38,244 nucleotides of DNA from Clostridiales bacterium. GTDB lineage: Bacteria; Bacillota_A; Clostridia; Saccharofermentanales; Saccharofermentanaceae. The stretch is taken from contig JAGCGE010000356.1 of NCBI GenBank assembly GCA_017649745.1, positions 1-38,244 on the forward strand, written 5' to 3'. Below are positions 23,185-30,514 of the stretch, one piece after another. The position numbers and the translations under genes are program-made. Position 1 is the first letter of the stretch, and each line of letters opens with the position of its first letter. Below the pieces are notes generated by a model, which worked only from the letters and a program-made list of their open reading frames with translations, was not told where the DNA came from and did no database searches.

Positions 23185-24837
23185 TTATGACTTGATCCTC
23201 CAGGTCTTTGGTGCAAGCTTAAAGACCAATTTACGCATGAAGAAGAGGAATGCTGCCGAAAGGACCGTAAGTATTCCTGCAAGAACAGCAGAATGAGCAG
23301 GTACCCATATGATTATCGTTAAGATCGTTCCTATGATGATCCTAACGACTGCATATAATCCGCTCTTTACTTTTACTGTTGTCGTAAATGGCTGGAAAAG
23401 ATAATACAGCACGAGCCAGCTGCTTGAGTAGATAAGTGTGATCAGCATAGGGATGAGAAGTGTCACAAGATAATGTAACGGATAATCCTGCCCGCCTGTG
23501 AAAAACAGGATAAGATCAGCGAATAATCCACAAGCAATACCAGGGCCGATATTGATCTTCAATAGTTGCTTTATCCTGATGTCGAATAACTTGATTATCT
23601 TTTCAGGTTGCTTGAAAAAACTGAATGTCATCAGACTGTTATCACAGTTGATGTACATTGCCTGTGTGCACTTAAACGAATTGTCAGCTAATGAGATCGG
23701 TACTAGTAATCCCAGAAGATGGAACTGAACCGCCCATCTTAAGAATTCACCAAGAGTCGAAGTCGCAGACATGAAAGCCGGATTCTTAATGCGTTCGTAG
23801 ATCGTTAATCCAAAGATAATCGCAATGATCAAAGTGAATATGAAAGGCTTTAACATGAGCATGCTCCTGTGTCTCCTGACAAACAGAGCATTAAGATATT
23901 CGAATCCTTTTTTGTCGCCCTTTACCGTACCTGCAGCACTTATCTTCTTAAAGTTCTTAGTGGTATCAGGTTCCCTATATTTCTCGATCTCTTCTCTTGC
24001 GATATTGTCGTGCAAAGCTCTTCTGTGGATAAACGGATCGAGATTCTTGAGTTCAAAGAATCCCCAAACTCCAAGCAGCATAAGAACTGAAACAACAGCA
24101 AGAATGATCGGGAACGGAATGATCATTCCTCCGATAACGAAAATCACTACCAACGGGCACAAAAGGATAACGCCGATAACCCTGATCAAGAATGCAACGT
24201 AACTATTCTTAAGTGACTTATTCCTTTTCCTTTTCAGCTTGTAACCGAATGCCTGAACACCTGTACCAAATAACTTGATGAATACAGCGAGCACAGGTAT
24301 GAAAAGACAGAGCCAGATAGGTGCTCCGCAGATAAGTCCGATAACACCTGCGATAAGATAACCGATCACGAGCTTAATGATGTCATAGATGAACAACGTA
24401 TTATTGAGTTTTCGAGCATTCATCCTGAGCATGAATACGAGATATTCCTTCTCTGTAGAACATCTGAATACAGAGCGATTGACAAGGACTCCGCCTAAGG
24501 CATACACAAGGAAGAGAAACAGTGCGATATCCGCATATAGAACAGCTCCTGACATTTCTGTTTCCAGCCCAAGTCCCATATACTCCGACTTAAGAAGGAA
24601 CGTGATAAGATAGATCGCTCCCAGTCCTGCGATCTTACCTATGAAAAGAAGGAAGATCTCCTTAATTATACGGAAGAACCAGTAAACGAACTTAAGCTCT
24701 TTGGTGGCATATAATCTGTCAGGAATAAGCGAGCCGATCAGAGGAGTTTTTTTCAATGCGAAGACAAGGCCGTTATAGCCTACGATACTCCTTAAGCTTA
24801 TTACCTGAAGTAATGTATTCAGAAATTCTTTAATCAT
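23185..24837 (-). CDS. ABC transporter permease-like membrane protein
   Basis: This 550-residue protein has about ten to twelve predicted membrane helices, starting after a short segment with FALKKTPLIGSLIPDRLY, a pattern I associate with clostridial membrane proteins that pair with an ABC ATPase. The middle (about 295-345) is a charged cytoplasmic loop (RREALH-like HRRALHDNIAREEIEKY). It contains no ATPase and no solute-binding motif. The start overlaps the ATPase gene by 8 nt, so both are translated together and very probably form one exporter. Substrate not predictable. Gene end faces the plus-strand hypothetical gene at 2 nt distance. Confidence 0.7.
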   Translation of the reverse strand: MIKEFLNTLLQVISLRSIVGYNGLVFALKKTPLIGSLIPDRLYATKELKFVYWFFRIIKEIFLLFIGKIAGLGAIYLITFLLKSEYMGLGLETEMSGAVLYADIALFLFLVYALGGVLVNRSVFRCSTEKEYLVFMLRMNARKLNNTLFIYDIIKLVIGYLIAGVIGLICGAPIWLCLFIPVLAVFIKLFGTGVQAFGYKLKRKRNKSLKNSYVAFLIRVIGVILLCPLVVIFVIGGMIIPFPIILAVVSVLMLLGVWGFFELKNLDPFIHRRALHDNIAREEIEKYREPDTTKNFKKISAAGTVKGDKKGFEYLNALFVRRHRSMLMLKPFIFTLIIAIIFGLTIYERIKNPAFMSATSTLGEFLRWAVQFHLLGLLVPISLADNSFKCTQAMYINCDNSLMTFSFFKQPEKIIKLFDIRIKQLLKINIGPGIACGLFADLILFFTGGQDYPLHYLVTLLIPMLITLIYSSSWLVLYYLFQPFTTTVKVKSGLYAVVRIIIGTILTIIIWVPAHSAVLAGILTVLSAAFLFFMRKLVFKLAPKTWRIKS

Positions 24838-25534
24838 CGTCCTGATCCTTCAACGCAGCAATTATCTTGTCCTTAAAATCGCTATCATTCAGATCGCTTT
24901 TATCGATAGCTTCAAGCTTGCCATGATTAAGCAGGACTATCGCATCACAAAGGTCTAAGGCAACGTCCAGAAGATGCGTTGAAAAGATCGTGATCTTTCC
25001 CTGCTTCTGATTCCTTATGACATTCTTCATCTCTTCTGCGATGATAACGTCGAGTGTGGTCAAAGGTTCGTCGAGAAGAACAAGTCGAGGTGATGCGATG
25101 ATGTTAAGCAGCATCTGCATCTTGTTCTTCGTGCCGTGTGAATAATCTTTAAGAAGTCTGTCTCTGTCATCTTCAGGGATCATCATATAATCGAAATATT
25201 CATCGATAGTCTTATCAGGTTTGATCTCCTCATGCACATCAATGAAAAACTTGAGGAACTCCCTTCCCGTCATAAACTCAGGAACAGTCGGAGTAGAAAC
25301 GAGATAACCGATATCTTCAGGAAGAAGCGCGATCTCCTTTTCACCATCACGAAGAAAGTACGATCCGGAATTGATATCAATATCACCATTGATGCAGTTG
25401 AAGAATGTTGTCTTACCTGAGCCGTTACGTCCAAGAAGTCCGTATATCTTTCCCTCTTCGAAAACAAAATCGATATCCTTGAGCACCTGTTTGGAGCCAT
25501 AGCTCTTAGCAAGGTGGCTTATTACAAATTCCAT
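24830..25534 (-). CDS. ABC transporter ATP-binding protein
   Basis: This 234-residue ATPase has Walker A LLGRNGSGKTTFFN, Walker B VLLDEPLTTLD and the switch His in STHLLD. The signature motif is YSHGTKNKMQML in place of LSGGQ, as often seen in two-component exporters of the ABC-2 type. The ATG at 25532-25534 is used because GGAGG stands 5 nt upstream; an in-frame ATG four codons earlier overlaps that site. It is the first gene of a two-gene operon with the following membrane protein. It should provide ATP hydrolysis for export of an unknown compound (peptide, lipid or drug). Confidence 0.9.
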   Translation of the reverse strand: MEFVISHLAKSYGSKQVLKDIDFVFEEGKIYGLLGRNGSGKTTFFNCINGDIDINSGSYFLRDGEKEIALLPEDIGYLVSTPTVPEFMTGREFLKFFIDVHEEIKPDKTIDEYFDYMMIPEDDRDRLLKDYSHGTKNKMQMLLNIIASPRLVLLDEPLTTLDVIIAEEMKNVIRNQKQGKITIFSTHLLDVALDLCDAIVLLNHGKLEAIDKSDLNDSDFKDKIIAALKDQDDD

Positions 25535-25564
25535 ATGATCCTCCATGTCAGTTTTTCCGAAAAG

Positions 25565-25573
25565 ATTATATCA
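25565..25573 (-). promoter_or_regulatory. Extended -10 promoter of the ABC transporter operon
   Basis: On the minus strand TGATATAAT is a perfect -10 with TGn extension, about 30 nt before the ATPase start. It lies back to back with the plus-strand promoter at 25582-25610. Confidence 0.55.
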
Positions 25574-25581
25574 GATTAGAC

Positions 25582-25610
25582 TCGACTTATTTATGTTTCA
25601 ATAATATAAT
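25582..25610 (+). promoter_or_regulatory. Promoter of the HAD phosphatase gene
   Basis: TCGACT (25582-25587), a 17-nt spacer and a perfect TATAAT (25605-25610). The leader to the ATG at 25647 would be about 30 nt and includes AAGGAGC. Confidence 0.6.
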
Positions 25611-25646
25611 CGGTTGGAATTATTTTCGAAAAGGAGCAGGCCCAAG

Positions 25647-26447
25647 ATGACTAAGTTGTTGTTCTTTGATATAGACGGCACATTATTCGAGGAGAAATAT
25701 CATTCCTTGCCGCCGACGGTCAAGCCGTCACTGATCAAAGCCAGAGAAAACGATTGCCGTATTTTCATCAATACGGGACGTACTTTGTGCAACATTGATT
25801 CTCACCTCAAAGAACTACCTATCGACGGTTGGAGCTTCGGCTGCGGAACAAGAGTCATCATTGAAGATGAGACGATCCGCGCGCTCGAGTATTCGCTCGA
25901 AGATTCTATCAAGCTTCTTGAGATATACAGGTCTCTTAAGATCCCTACAGTATATGAATGTGATACTGCTCTTTATTTCGATCCGAAAACTTCAGATCAT
26001 CCAATGATCCCTGCTTTCAGAATATATGCAGAAGGCATGAAGATCGCTCGCGATATAAAGATCGGCGATGAGGAATTCAGAGCAGTTAAGATGTTCTGTT
26101 TTATCTATTCAGAAAAAGACCTCAACAATCTTTTAAGTACACTTAAGGAAGCAGGCTTTCCGTTCTATGCGATCGACCGCGGCAACAACGGATTCGAGAT
26201 GGTTCCTGAAGGCTGTTCGAAAGCTCTCGGAATAGACATAATAAGAGAAAGATATGGCGCTTCACTTGAAGATTGTTATGTATTCGGCGACAGCAGAAAT
26301 GATCTTTCTATGCTCACTCACGTGCCTAACAGCATATGCATGGGACATGCAACAGATGATGTAAAGAGCGTATGCAGATACGTTACTGATCTTCCTGAAA
26401 ATGACGGCATAAAGAAAGCTCTTATCACATTAGATCTTATCGATTAA
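25647..26447 (+). CDS. Cof-type HAD-superfamily phosphatase
   Basis: This 266-residue hydrolase has motif I FFDIDGTLFEE (nucleophile Asp and acid/base Asp), motif II FINTGRTLCN, the Lys of motif III in EGCSKALGI, and motif IV VFGDSRNDLSML. The C2-type cap between motifs II and III places it in the Cof/YidA group, which dephosphorylate sugar phosphates, flavin or PLP precursors. The exact substrate is not predictable. The ATG at 25647 with AAGGAGC upstream is preferred to an earlier frame start at 25614, since the family begins with the DxDGT strand. Its last 11 bp overlap the end of the convergent kinase gene. Confidence 0.9.
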   Translation: MTKLLFFDIDGTLFEEKYHSLPPTVKPSLIKARENDCRIFINTGRTLCNIDSHLKELPIDGWSFGCGTRVIIEDETIRALEYSLEDSIKLLEIYRSLKIPTVYECDTALYFDPKTSDHPMIPAFRIYAEGMKIARDIKIGDEEFRAVKMFCFIYSEKDLNNLLSTLKEAGFPFYAIDRGNNGFEMVPEGCSKALGIDIIRERYGASLEDCYVFGDSRNDLSMLTHVPNSICMGHATDDVKSVCRYVTDLPENDGIKKALITLDLID

Positions 26448-27450
26448 GCCAAACTTCCTGCGCCGTGTGGTTAATGATATTGATCAGGATGATCTGGATT
26501 ATTATCATAACAATTCCGGTAATAATGAACACTGCAGTATTCTTCTTTCGGAATGAAAAGATATGCCTCTCGAAAAAGCCCGTCCAACCGAAGAAAATAT
26601 CAACCGGAATAGCAAAAGTTATGCAATTCTCGATGTCGTAGAAGATCTGTTTCTTTAACGTCCAATCATCAAAGTTTCTTACAGCTAATCCTATAATGAA
26701 ATAGGCCGCAATACACCAATATAATATCGCGATCAATATATGCCACCATACTCTTCGCCTAAATCCAGGCGGTGGCCACAGTGTCGGCTTTGGATGAAGG
26801 AGAGCGTACTTCATTTCATCAATATTCTTGTAACGATTTTTCGGATCCATCTGCGTTGCTTTCTTGGCAATATTCAGAAGATTCGGTTCATTTGTTATCT
26901 GCTCAATTATCTTTCCGAGTGCATATATATCAGTTCTCGGATCGGACTGGGAAAAACCGTACTGTTCAGGTGCTGCGTAATCGTAAGTTCCAAGAAGCGT
27001 AGTATCCCTGTCCTGACCTCGCTTATAGACTTTTGCAATATCGTAATCAATGATCTTCGCTATACCGTCATTCGTTATGATTATATTCTGAGGTTTAAGA
27101 TCCCTGTGGATGATCGGACGTGATGCGATATGCAGGAAGTGAAGTCCGTCGCAGATCTGTACGAGGATATCTCTTTTTTTCTCTTCGCTGAGCACATTCT
27201 TCAAGAGAAGATCATGAAAAGTTTCTCCGCTTATATATTCCTCAAAAACGTATAATCTACCATCCCTCTCCTCGTAATCACAGATACGAACAACATGCTC
27301 GTTCTTGAACCTTCTTAAGTATTCGAAAACAGGGATCTCATAGTGATCGAGTATCTTAAGATAGCACACGACACCACTGGCCTCGTCACGGACGAGGTAA
27401 TGCTCGTCGGAGAATTTCTCCATCACTTTGTAACGTTCGATAATGCCCAT
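26437..27450 (-). CDS. Membrane-anchored serine/threonine protein kinase
   Basis: This 337-residue protein is an N-terminal Hanks-type kinase (about residues 5-245) with a short hydrophobic tail. It has a Lys in the VCYLKIL strand, the catalytic loop IIHRDLKPQNIII, IIDYDIAKVY at the DFG position (reads DYD), an APE-type YAAPEQYG, and TDIYALGKII. The Gly-rich nucleotide loop is missing: the N-terminus reads YKVMEKFSDEHYLVRDE. Two to three membrane helices follow near 265-290 and 310-335 (VFIITGIVMIIIQIILINII). There are no PASTA repeats. The ATG at 27448-27450 has no ribosome site and lies 6 bp from a TATAAT box, which suggests a leaderless mRNA. It is divergent from a sensor-like membrane protein and two HTH genes. 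Confidence 0.85.
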   Translation of the reverse strand: MGIIERYKVMEKFSDEHYLVRDEASGVVCYLKILDHYEIPVFEYLRRFKNEHVVRICDYEERDGRLYVFEEYISGETFHDLLLKNVLSEEKKRDILVQICDGLHFLHIASRPIIHRDLKPQNIIITNDGIAKIIDYDIAKVYKRGQDRDTTLLGTYDYAAPEQYGFSQSDPRTDIYALGKIIEQITNEPNLLNIAKKATQMDPKNRYKNIDEMKYALLHPKPTLWPPPGFRRRVWWHILIAILYWCIAAYFIIGLAVRNFDDWTLKKQIFYDIENCITFAIPVDIFFGWTGFFERHIFSFRKKNTAVFIITGIVMIIIQIILINIINHTAQEVWLNR

Positions 27451-27456
27451 ATGTCG

Positions 27457-27462
27457 ATTATA
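27457..27462 (-). promoter_or_regulatory. -10 box for a possible leaderless transcript of the kinase
   Basis: A perfect TATAAT on the minus strand is separated from the kinase ATG by only CGACAT. With the usual 6-7 nt spacing, transcription would start at or next to the A of the ATG. No consensus -35 box is found at 16-18 nt. Confidence 0.45.
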
Positions 27463-27493
27463 CAACGTCAATGTTAATAATCCTTGAACAATT

Positions 27494-27516
27494 AAAAAAG
27501 TGTGCTGACAGCACAC
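27494..27516 (-). terminator. Palindrome with U-tract upstream of the kinase
   Basis: GTGTGCTG-A-CAGCACAC (27500-27516) is a near-perfect palindrome. On the minus strand it is followed by six T, the form of a rho-independent terminator, yet it sits upstream of the kinase promoter with no minus-strand gene before it. It could block antisense transcripts, act as an attenuator of a longer kinase transcript, or be an operator shared by the divergent genes. Confidence 0.5.
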
Positions 27517-27596
27517 CAATTGACTATTTCCATTCATTAAACTTTTCTTATCAGTTAATGAACAATACATTTTCTATTTTGTGGGGAGGTGAATTT

Positions 27597-28739
27597 ATGG
27601 AACAGATCGAGAAAAAGATTAAAACTTTAAATCTTGTTGCTATGATCTTAGGTCTATCCGGAGCAGGAGCATTGGTATTATCCATTTTTACAGATGCATA
27701 CTCGATTAAAACAGGACTCGGTAATATTTCTGTCAGCATGACATCCTATATGAGCGGTTTAATCGGATTCATTTTCTTGGTAGCGGGATGCAGTATTGCA
27801 TTTTCACTTCTGAAACTTGCTGTTCCTGAAATAATTACTGGATCAGTAACTACACTTCTTGCTTTATTCATGTGTTGGCATATAAAGAGTAAAGAAGGAA
27901 ATGGACTTGTCCGATTAAATATCAGTTTTGGACCAGGAGCGTTTTTGTTCGTATTGGGAGCAGGCGTTATCCTCGCTTCAGGAATCCTCTATGCAGTATC
28001 AAAGAGTAATGCTTCTAAAGCAGGTATCGTTGACGAAAACGAGGCAAAGAGAAAGAAGATCGGAAAGATCATAGGCATCTGTGTAGGCGCGTTGGCTGCA
28101 TTATGCATTGTTGTAGTGCTTTTATCTGCAGTGAACAAGAGCAATCAGAAGAAAGAAGCAAAGAATACTGTTCAAGCATTCATGAAAGCAGCTATTGAAT
28201 ATGACGTTGATTCAATGGAGAAATATCTTGCTTCAGACGTAAAAGATAAGAATGGTCTTATGGAAGCATATACTCCTGATATCATGAGCAACGCATACCT
28301 GACAGCATTCGGAATGACACTCGATGATCTGAGCGATGAAGATAAAGCAACAATAACCGAGACATCAGTTTATTTCGGTAAGAGTTATCTAAAGAAATGT
28401 AATGTCGAAGACGTAACTGTTAACGATGACGGAACTTATACGGTAAAGGTCCCTGCAACAATTATCGATATGAGTAATACAGATAAACAGATTCAAAACG
28501 CTGCTGAGGATATCACTGCCAAATTAACTGAAGAGAAAGCAGCTGAGATCTATAAGATCTATCTCAACTACCCTACTGACGAAGCAAACAAGATGCTCAT
28601 GAACATGCTCATGCCAGATTTCTGTTCGATCCTGAATGATGCGATCAGTAGTTCAACTGAGAAAGAAACAGAGTTTACCATCGTTGTCAGCAAGATAGAT
28701 GGTGAATACAAAATACCAGAACTTGATTACAAGGATTGA
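27597..28739 (+). CDS. Hypothetical membrane protein with extracytoplasmic C-terminal domain
   Basis: This 380-residue protein has five predicted membrane helices in residues 12-180 (e.g. LVAMILGLSGAGALVLSIF, GFIFLVAGCSIAFSLLKLAV, IGICVGALAALCIVVVLLSA). A C-terminal domain of about 190 residues, beginning KNTVQAFMKAAIEYDVDSMEKYL, resembles NTF2/DUF4878-like folds seen in lipoproteins. That similarity is by eye and loose. GGGGAGGT lies 6 nt before the ATG. It is divergent from the kinase and 6 nt upstream of the first HTH gene, so a kinase-coupled sensing role is a guess. The earlier part of the open frame (from 27471) lies across the promoter region and was not used. Confidence 0.72.
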   Translation: MEQIEKKIKTLNLVAMILGLSGAGALVLSIFTDAYSIKTGLGNISVSMTSYMSGLIGFIFLVAGCSIAFSLLKLAVPEIITGSVTTLLALFMCWHIKSKEGNGLVRLNISFGPGAFLFVLGAGVILASGILYAVSKSNASKAGIVDENEAKRKKIGKIIGICVGALAALCIVVVLLSAVNKSNQKKEAKNTVQAFMKAAIEYDVDSMEKYLASDVKDKNGLMEAYTPDIMSNAYLTAFGMTLDDLSDEDKATITETSVYFGKSYLKKCNVEDVTVNDDGTYTVKVPATIIDMSNTDKQIQNAAEDITAKLTEEKAAEIYKIYLNYPTDEANKMLMNMLMPDFCSILNDAISSSTEKETEFTIVVSKIDGEYKIPELDYKD

Positions 28740-28745
28740 TAGGAA

Positions 28746-29171
28746 ATGGAAGAAAGAAATGATCTTTTGAAAAGACTTCAGAACTCTAAAGATCTGGCTG
28801 AGTTGTCAAACTATATATGCAATATCGACGGCAGCAGTTCTGATTCATTAAGTGAACACTTAAAACAGTTGATGAAGGAAAAGAACATCAACGCATCTGA
28901 GCTTATTAAAAGAAGTCGAATCGAAAGAACATATTGTTACCAGATTCTAAACGGTCGCAAGAAACAGGGGCGAGACAAGATCATCGCAATAGCTCTTGCA
29001 CTAAGTCTAAGTGTTGATGAAACACAAAGAGTTTTACGAATAGCTAAAGAAGGAGATCTTTACGCCAAAGACAAGAGAGATTGTATATTGATATTTGCAT
29101 TGAATCACAAATACAATCTGCTCGACACCAATCAACTCCTGACTCATTATGATGAAGAAGAACTAAGATAA
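28746..29171 (+). CDS. Helix-turn-helix (XRE-like) protein, first tandem paralogue
   Basis: This 141-residue protein has a central XRE-type helix-turn-helix (about residues 37-90: LKQLMKEKNINASELIKRSR, YCYQILNGRKKQGRDKIIAI). The N-terminal 30 residues (LLKRLQNSKDLAELSNYI) and the C-terminal 50 (DLYAKDKRDCILIFALNHKY) are extra helices outside the HTH. It begins 6 nt after the upstream membrane-protein stop and is probably co-transcribed. It has the same length as the next gene and about 60 of 141 residues identical without gaps, a tandem duplication. Such HTH proteins sit next to Hanks kinases in several Clostridia (my recollection). A kinase-HTH partnership is therefore plausible but not shown. 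Confidence 0.8.
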   Translation: MEERNDLLKRLQNSKDLAELSNYICNIDGSSSDSLSEHLKQLMKEKNINASELIKRSRIERTYCYQILNGRKKQGRDKIIAIALALSLSVDETQRVLRIAKEGDLYAKDKRDCILIFALNHKYNLLDTNQLLTHYDEEELR

Positions 29172-29182
29172 CCCGCTTAAAT

Positions 29183-29225
29183 AAATACTCCTCGGAATGA
29201 TCAAATATTCCGGGGAGTATTTTCG
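29183..29225 (+). terminator. Terminator after the first HTH gene
   Basis: A 16-bp stem (29183-29198 with 29207-29222; one G-T pair, 8-nt loop) runs into TTTTCG. It ends the membrane-protein/HTH unit. The reverse arm also starts with AAA, so weak bidirectional action is possible. Confidence 0.8.
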
Positions 29226-29226
29226 A

Positions 29227-29235
29227 TGTTATAAT
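29227..29235 (+). promoter_or_regulatory. Extended -10 promoter of the second HTH gene
   Basis: TGTTATAAT: TGn extension and perfect -10 hexamer immediately after the terminator. The leader is about 23 nt and contains the GGGGGG ribosome site. The second paralogue is thus expressed separately from the first. Confidence 0.55.
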
Positions 29236-29264
29236 CAAGGTAAATGAATAAGGGGGGCATCATC

Positions 29265-29690
29265 ATGAAGGAAACGGGCGATCTTTTATCCAGGCTTAAT
29301 AATACCAAAGATGACAAAGCTCTCGATAACTATATCGGTGAGATCAACGGCAAGTATAAGCTGAGGTTCTATGAGTATTTAAGTGTCCTGATGAGAGAAC
29401 GCAACTTGACATCAACCGATCTCATAAGTGCAAGTAAGATCGATCGTTCCTATTGGTATCAGATAGAGAAAGGCGACAAGACCCCCGGCCGCGAGAAGGT
29501 CATTATGATTGCTTTGGGGCTTAAGGCAAGTCTTGAAGAGACACAGAAGATGTTGGGCCTTGCCGGACAGAATCAGCTCTATTCCAAGGATGTCAGAGAC
29601 AGCCTTATCATTTACGCTATCAACAAGAATATGACCATAATGGATGCTAATGCCATGCTCAATAAGTATGGAGTTGCTGAACTTAAATAA
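29265..29690 (+). CDS. Helix-turn-helix (XRE-like) protein, second tandem paralogue
   Basis: This 141-residue protein is collinear with the preceding HTH protein without gaps (conserved DLL-RL-N-KD, NYI, R-YWYQI--G-K--GR-K, EETQ-ML, LYSKDVRDSLIIYA). The HTH is at about 37-90 (LSVLMRERNLTSTDLISASK, WYQIEKGDKTPGREKVI). The ATG at 29265 is chosen because AAGGGGGG stands 7 nt upstream; a start at 29244 lies ahead of that site. The gene has its own promoter and is followed directly by the Fur-family promoter, whose -35 starts at the first base after this stop codon. Different regulation of the two copies suggests divergent targets. Confidence 0.8.
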   Translation: MKETGDLLSRLNNTKDDKALDNYIGEINGKYKLRFYEYLSVLMRERNLTSTDLISASKIDRSYWYQIEKGDKTPGREKVIMIALGLKASLEETQKMLGLAGQNQLYSKDVRDSLIIYAINKNMTIMDANAMLNKYGVAELK

Positions 29691-29718
29691 TTGACATATC
29701 GATACTCCGTGCTACAAT
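29691..29718 (+). promoter_or_regulatory. Promoter of the Fur-family regulator gene
   Basis: A perfect TTGACA (29691-29696), a 16-nt spacer and TACAAT (29713-29718). The -35 begins directly after the stop codon of the HTH gene. The start point falls inside the palindrome at 29718-29734. Confidence 0.8.
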
Positions 29719-29734
29719 TGGGAACGATTCCCAA
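29718..29734 (+). promoter_or_regulatory. Palindromic operator at the Fur-family promoter
   Basis: TTGGGAA-CGA-TTCCCAA is a perfect 7-bp inverted repeat with a 3-bp centre. It begins at the last base of the -10 box and covers the expected start of transcription. This is the usual place for an autorepressor. The symmetry and spacing fit Fur-family sites, although the bases differ from the A/T-rich Fur, PerR and Zur boxes of Bacillus. Confidence 0.7.
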
Positions 29735-29753
29735 ATTTGAGATGAGTAGTGAT

Positions 29754-30155
29754 ATGAGTTATCAGACAAAACAGAAAGAAATACTGCTGGATTACTTAAG
29801 GTCCGTCGAAGGTAAGCACCTGACGGCCGGTGATGTGTGCGAGTATTTCAAGAGCATGGGACTTCCCATAGGTAAATCCACTGTCTATAGACGACTCGAG
29901 AATCTGGTGTCAGAAGGCATCGTCAAAAAGTATACCGTTGACGGTTCCGGCAGTGCCTGCTTCGAATATGTCGGCGAGGATAAACATGTATCACACGAGT
30001 CTTGTTATCACCTTAAATGTGAGAAGTGCGGTAAGCTCTTTCACCTGCACTGTGAAGAGATAGAAGCCCTTACTCTTCACATCGGAAAAGAGCATGATTT
30101 TGTGATCGATCCTATCAGGACCGTCTTCTACGGCCTGTGTAAAGACTGCAGATGA
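29754..30155 (+). CDS. Fur-family metal-responsive repressor (Zur-like)
   Basis: This 133-residue regulator has an N-terminal winged helix (TKQKEILLDYLRSVEGKHLT, VCEYFKSMGLPIGKSTVYRR, LENLVSEGIVKKY) typical of Fur proteins. The metal-binding C-terminal half shows HVSHESCYHLKCEKCGKLFHLHCEE and a final CKDC, giving two CxxC pairs for structural zinc. His/Cys-rich sensor residues fit zinc sensing better than iron or peroxide sensing. That is an inference, not proof. The start is uncertain: ATG at 29754 fits the family N-terminus, ATG at 29742 is four codons earlier, and neither has a clear ribosome site. The stop codon overlaps or precedes the next small gene, so both form one unit under a palindromic operator. 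Confidence 0.87.
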   Translation: MSYQTKQKEILLDYLRSVEGKHLTAGDVCEYFKSMGLPIGKSTVYRRLENLVSEGIVKKYTVDGSGSACFEYVGEDKHVSHESCYHLKCEKCGKLFHLHCEEIEALTLHIGKEHDFVIDPIRTVFYGLCKDCR

Positions 30156-30163
30156 GGATAGCG

Positions 30164-30466
30164 ATGAGCGAGAACAGGAAAAGACAACTGATAGCTGTGA
30201 TCCTTGGTATTACGATGTTTGTAACATTGTTATACTCTTCTTTGTTTGTCGCAAAAGAGCTGGATCACGACTGTGAGGGCGAACATTGCTCGATCTGTCT
30301 TAGCATCGAACTCTGTGTTGATCTTATGAAAGCTGCATGCGGTGCAGTTGTCATTTCTTTCGTTTTTTCGATGAGGTTCAAACCTGTAAATGACAGGGTG
30401 ATACTTTTCGAAAAGAAGGAGATATATCTGTCTCCCGTTGATCTCAAGATAAGGATGAATAATTGA
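30164..30466 (+). CDS. Small membrane protein with Cys/His-rich motif, co-transcribed with the Fur-family gene
   Basis: This 100-residue protein has a first membrane helix at about 9-28 (LIAVILGITMFVTLLYSSLF), then an extracytoplasmic segment ELDHDCEGEHCSICLSIELC, a second helix (CGAVVISFVFSMRF), and a basic/acidic tail. The HDCxGExC-x2-C cluster could bind zinc or another soft metal. Together with the Fur-family neighbour this suggests a role in metal handling. No transporter gene follows. The ATG at 30164 has GAGG 6 nt upstream; another ATG at 30152 overlaps the regulator stop as ATGA and lacks a good site, so the start is uncertain. Confidence 0.75.
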   Translation: MSENRKRQLIAVILGITMFVTLLYSSLFVAKELDHDCEGEHCSICLSIELCVDLMKAACGAVVISFVFSMRFKPVNDRVILFEKKEIYLSPVDLKIRMNN

Positions 30467-30514
30467 TACTTGACAGACAACAAGGACCTTAGAGATCAGT
30501 CAGTTGGGAATCGC

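Noticed and set aside
24830..25534. Bacitracin-type (Bce) ABC exporter with dedicated two-component system
   Set aside because: The adjacent permease lacks FtsX features and no kinase gene is linked; the two-component pair at 17231-19700 is separated by several unrelated genes.
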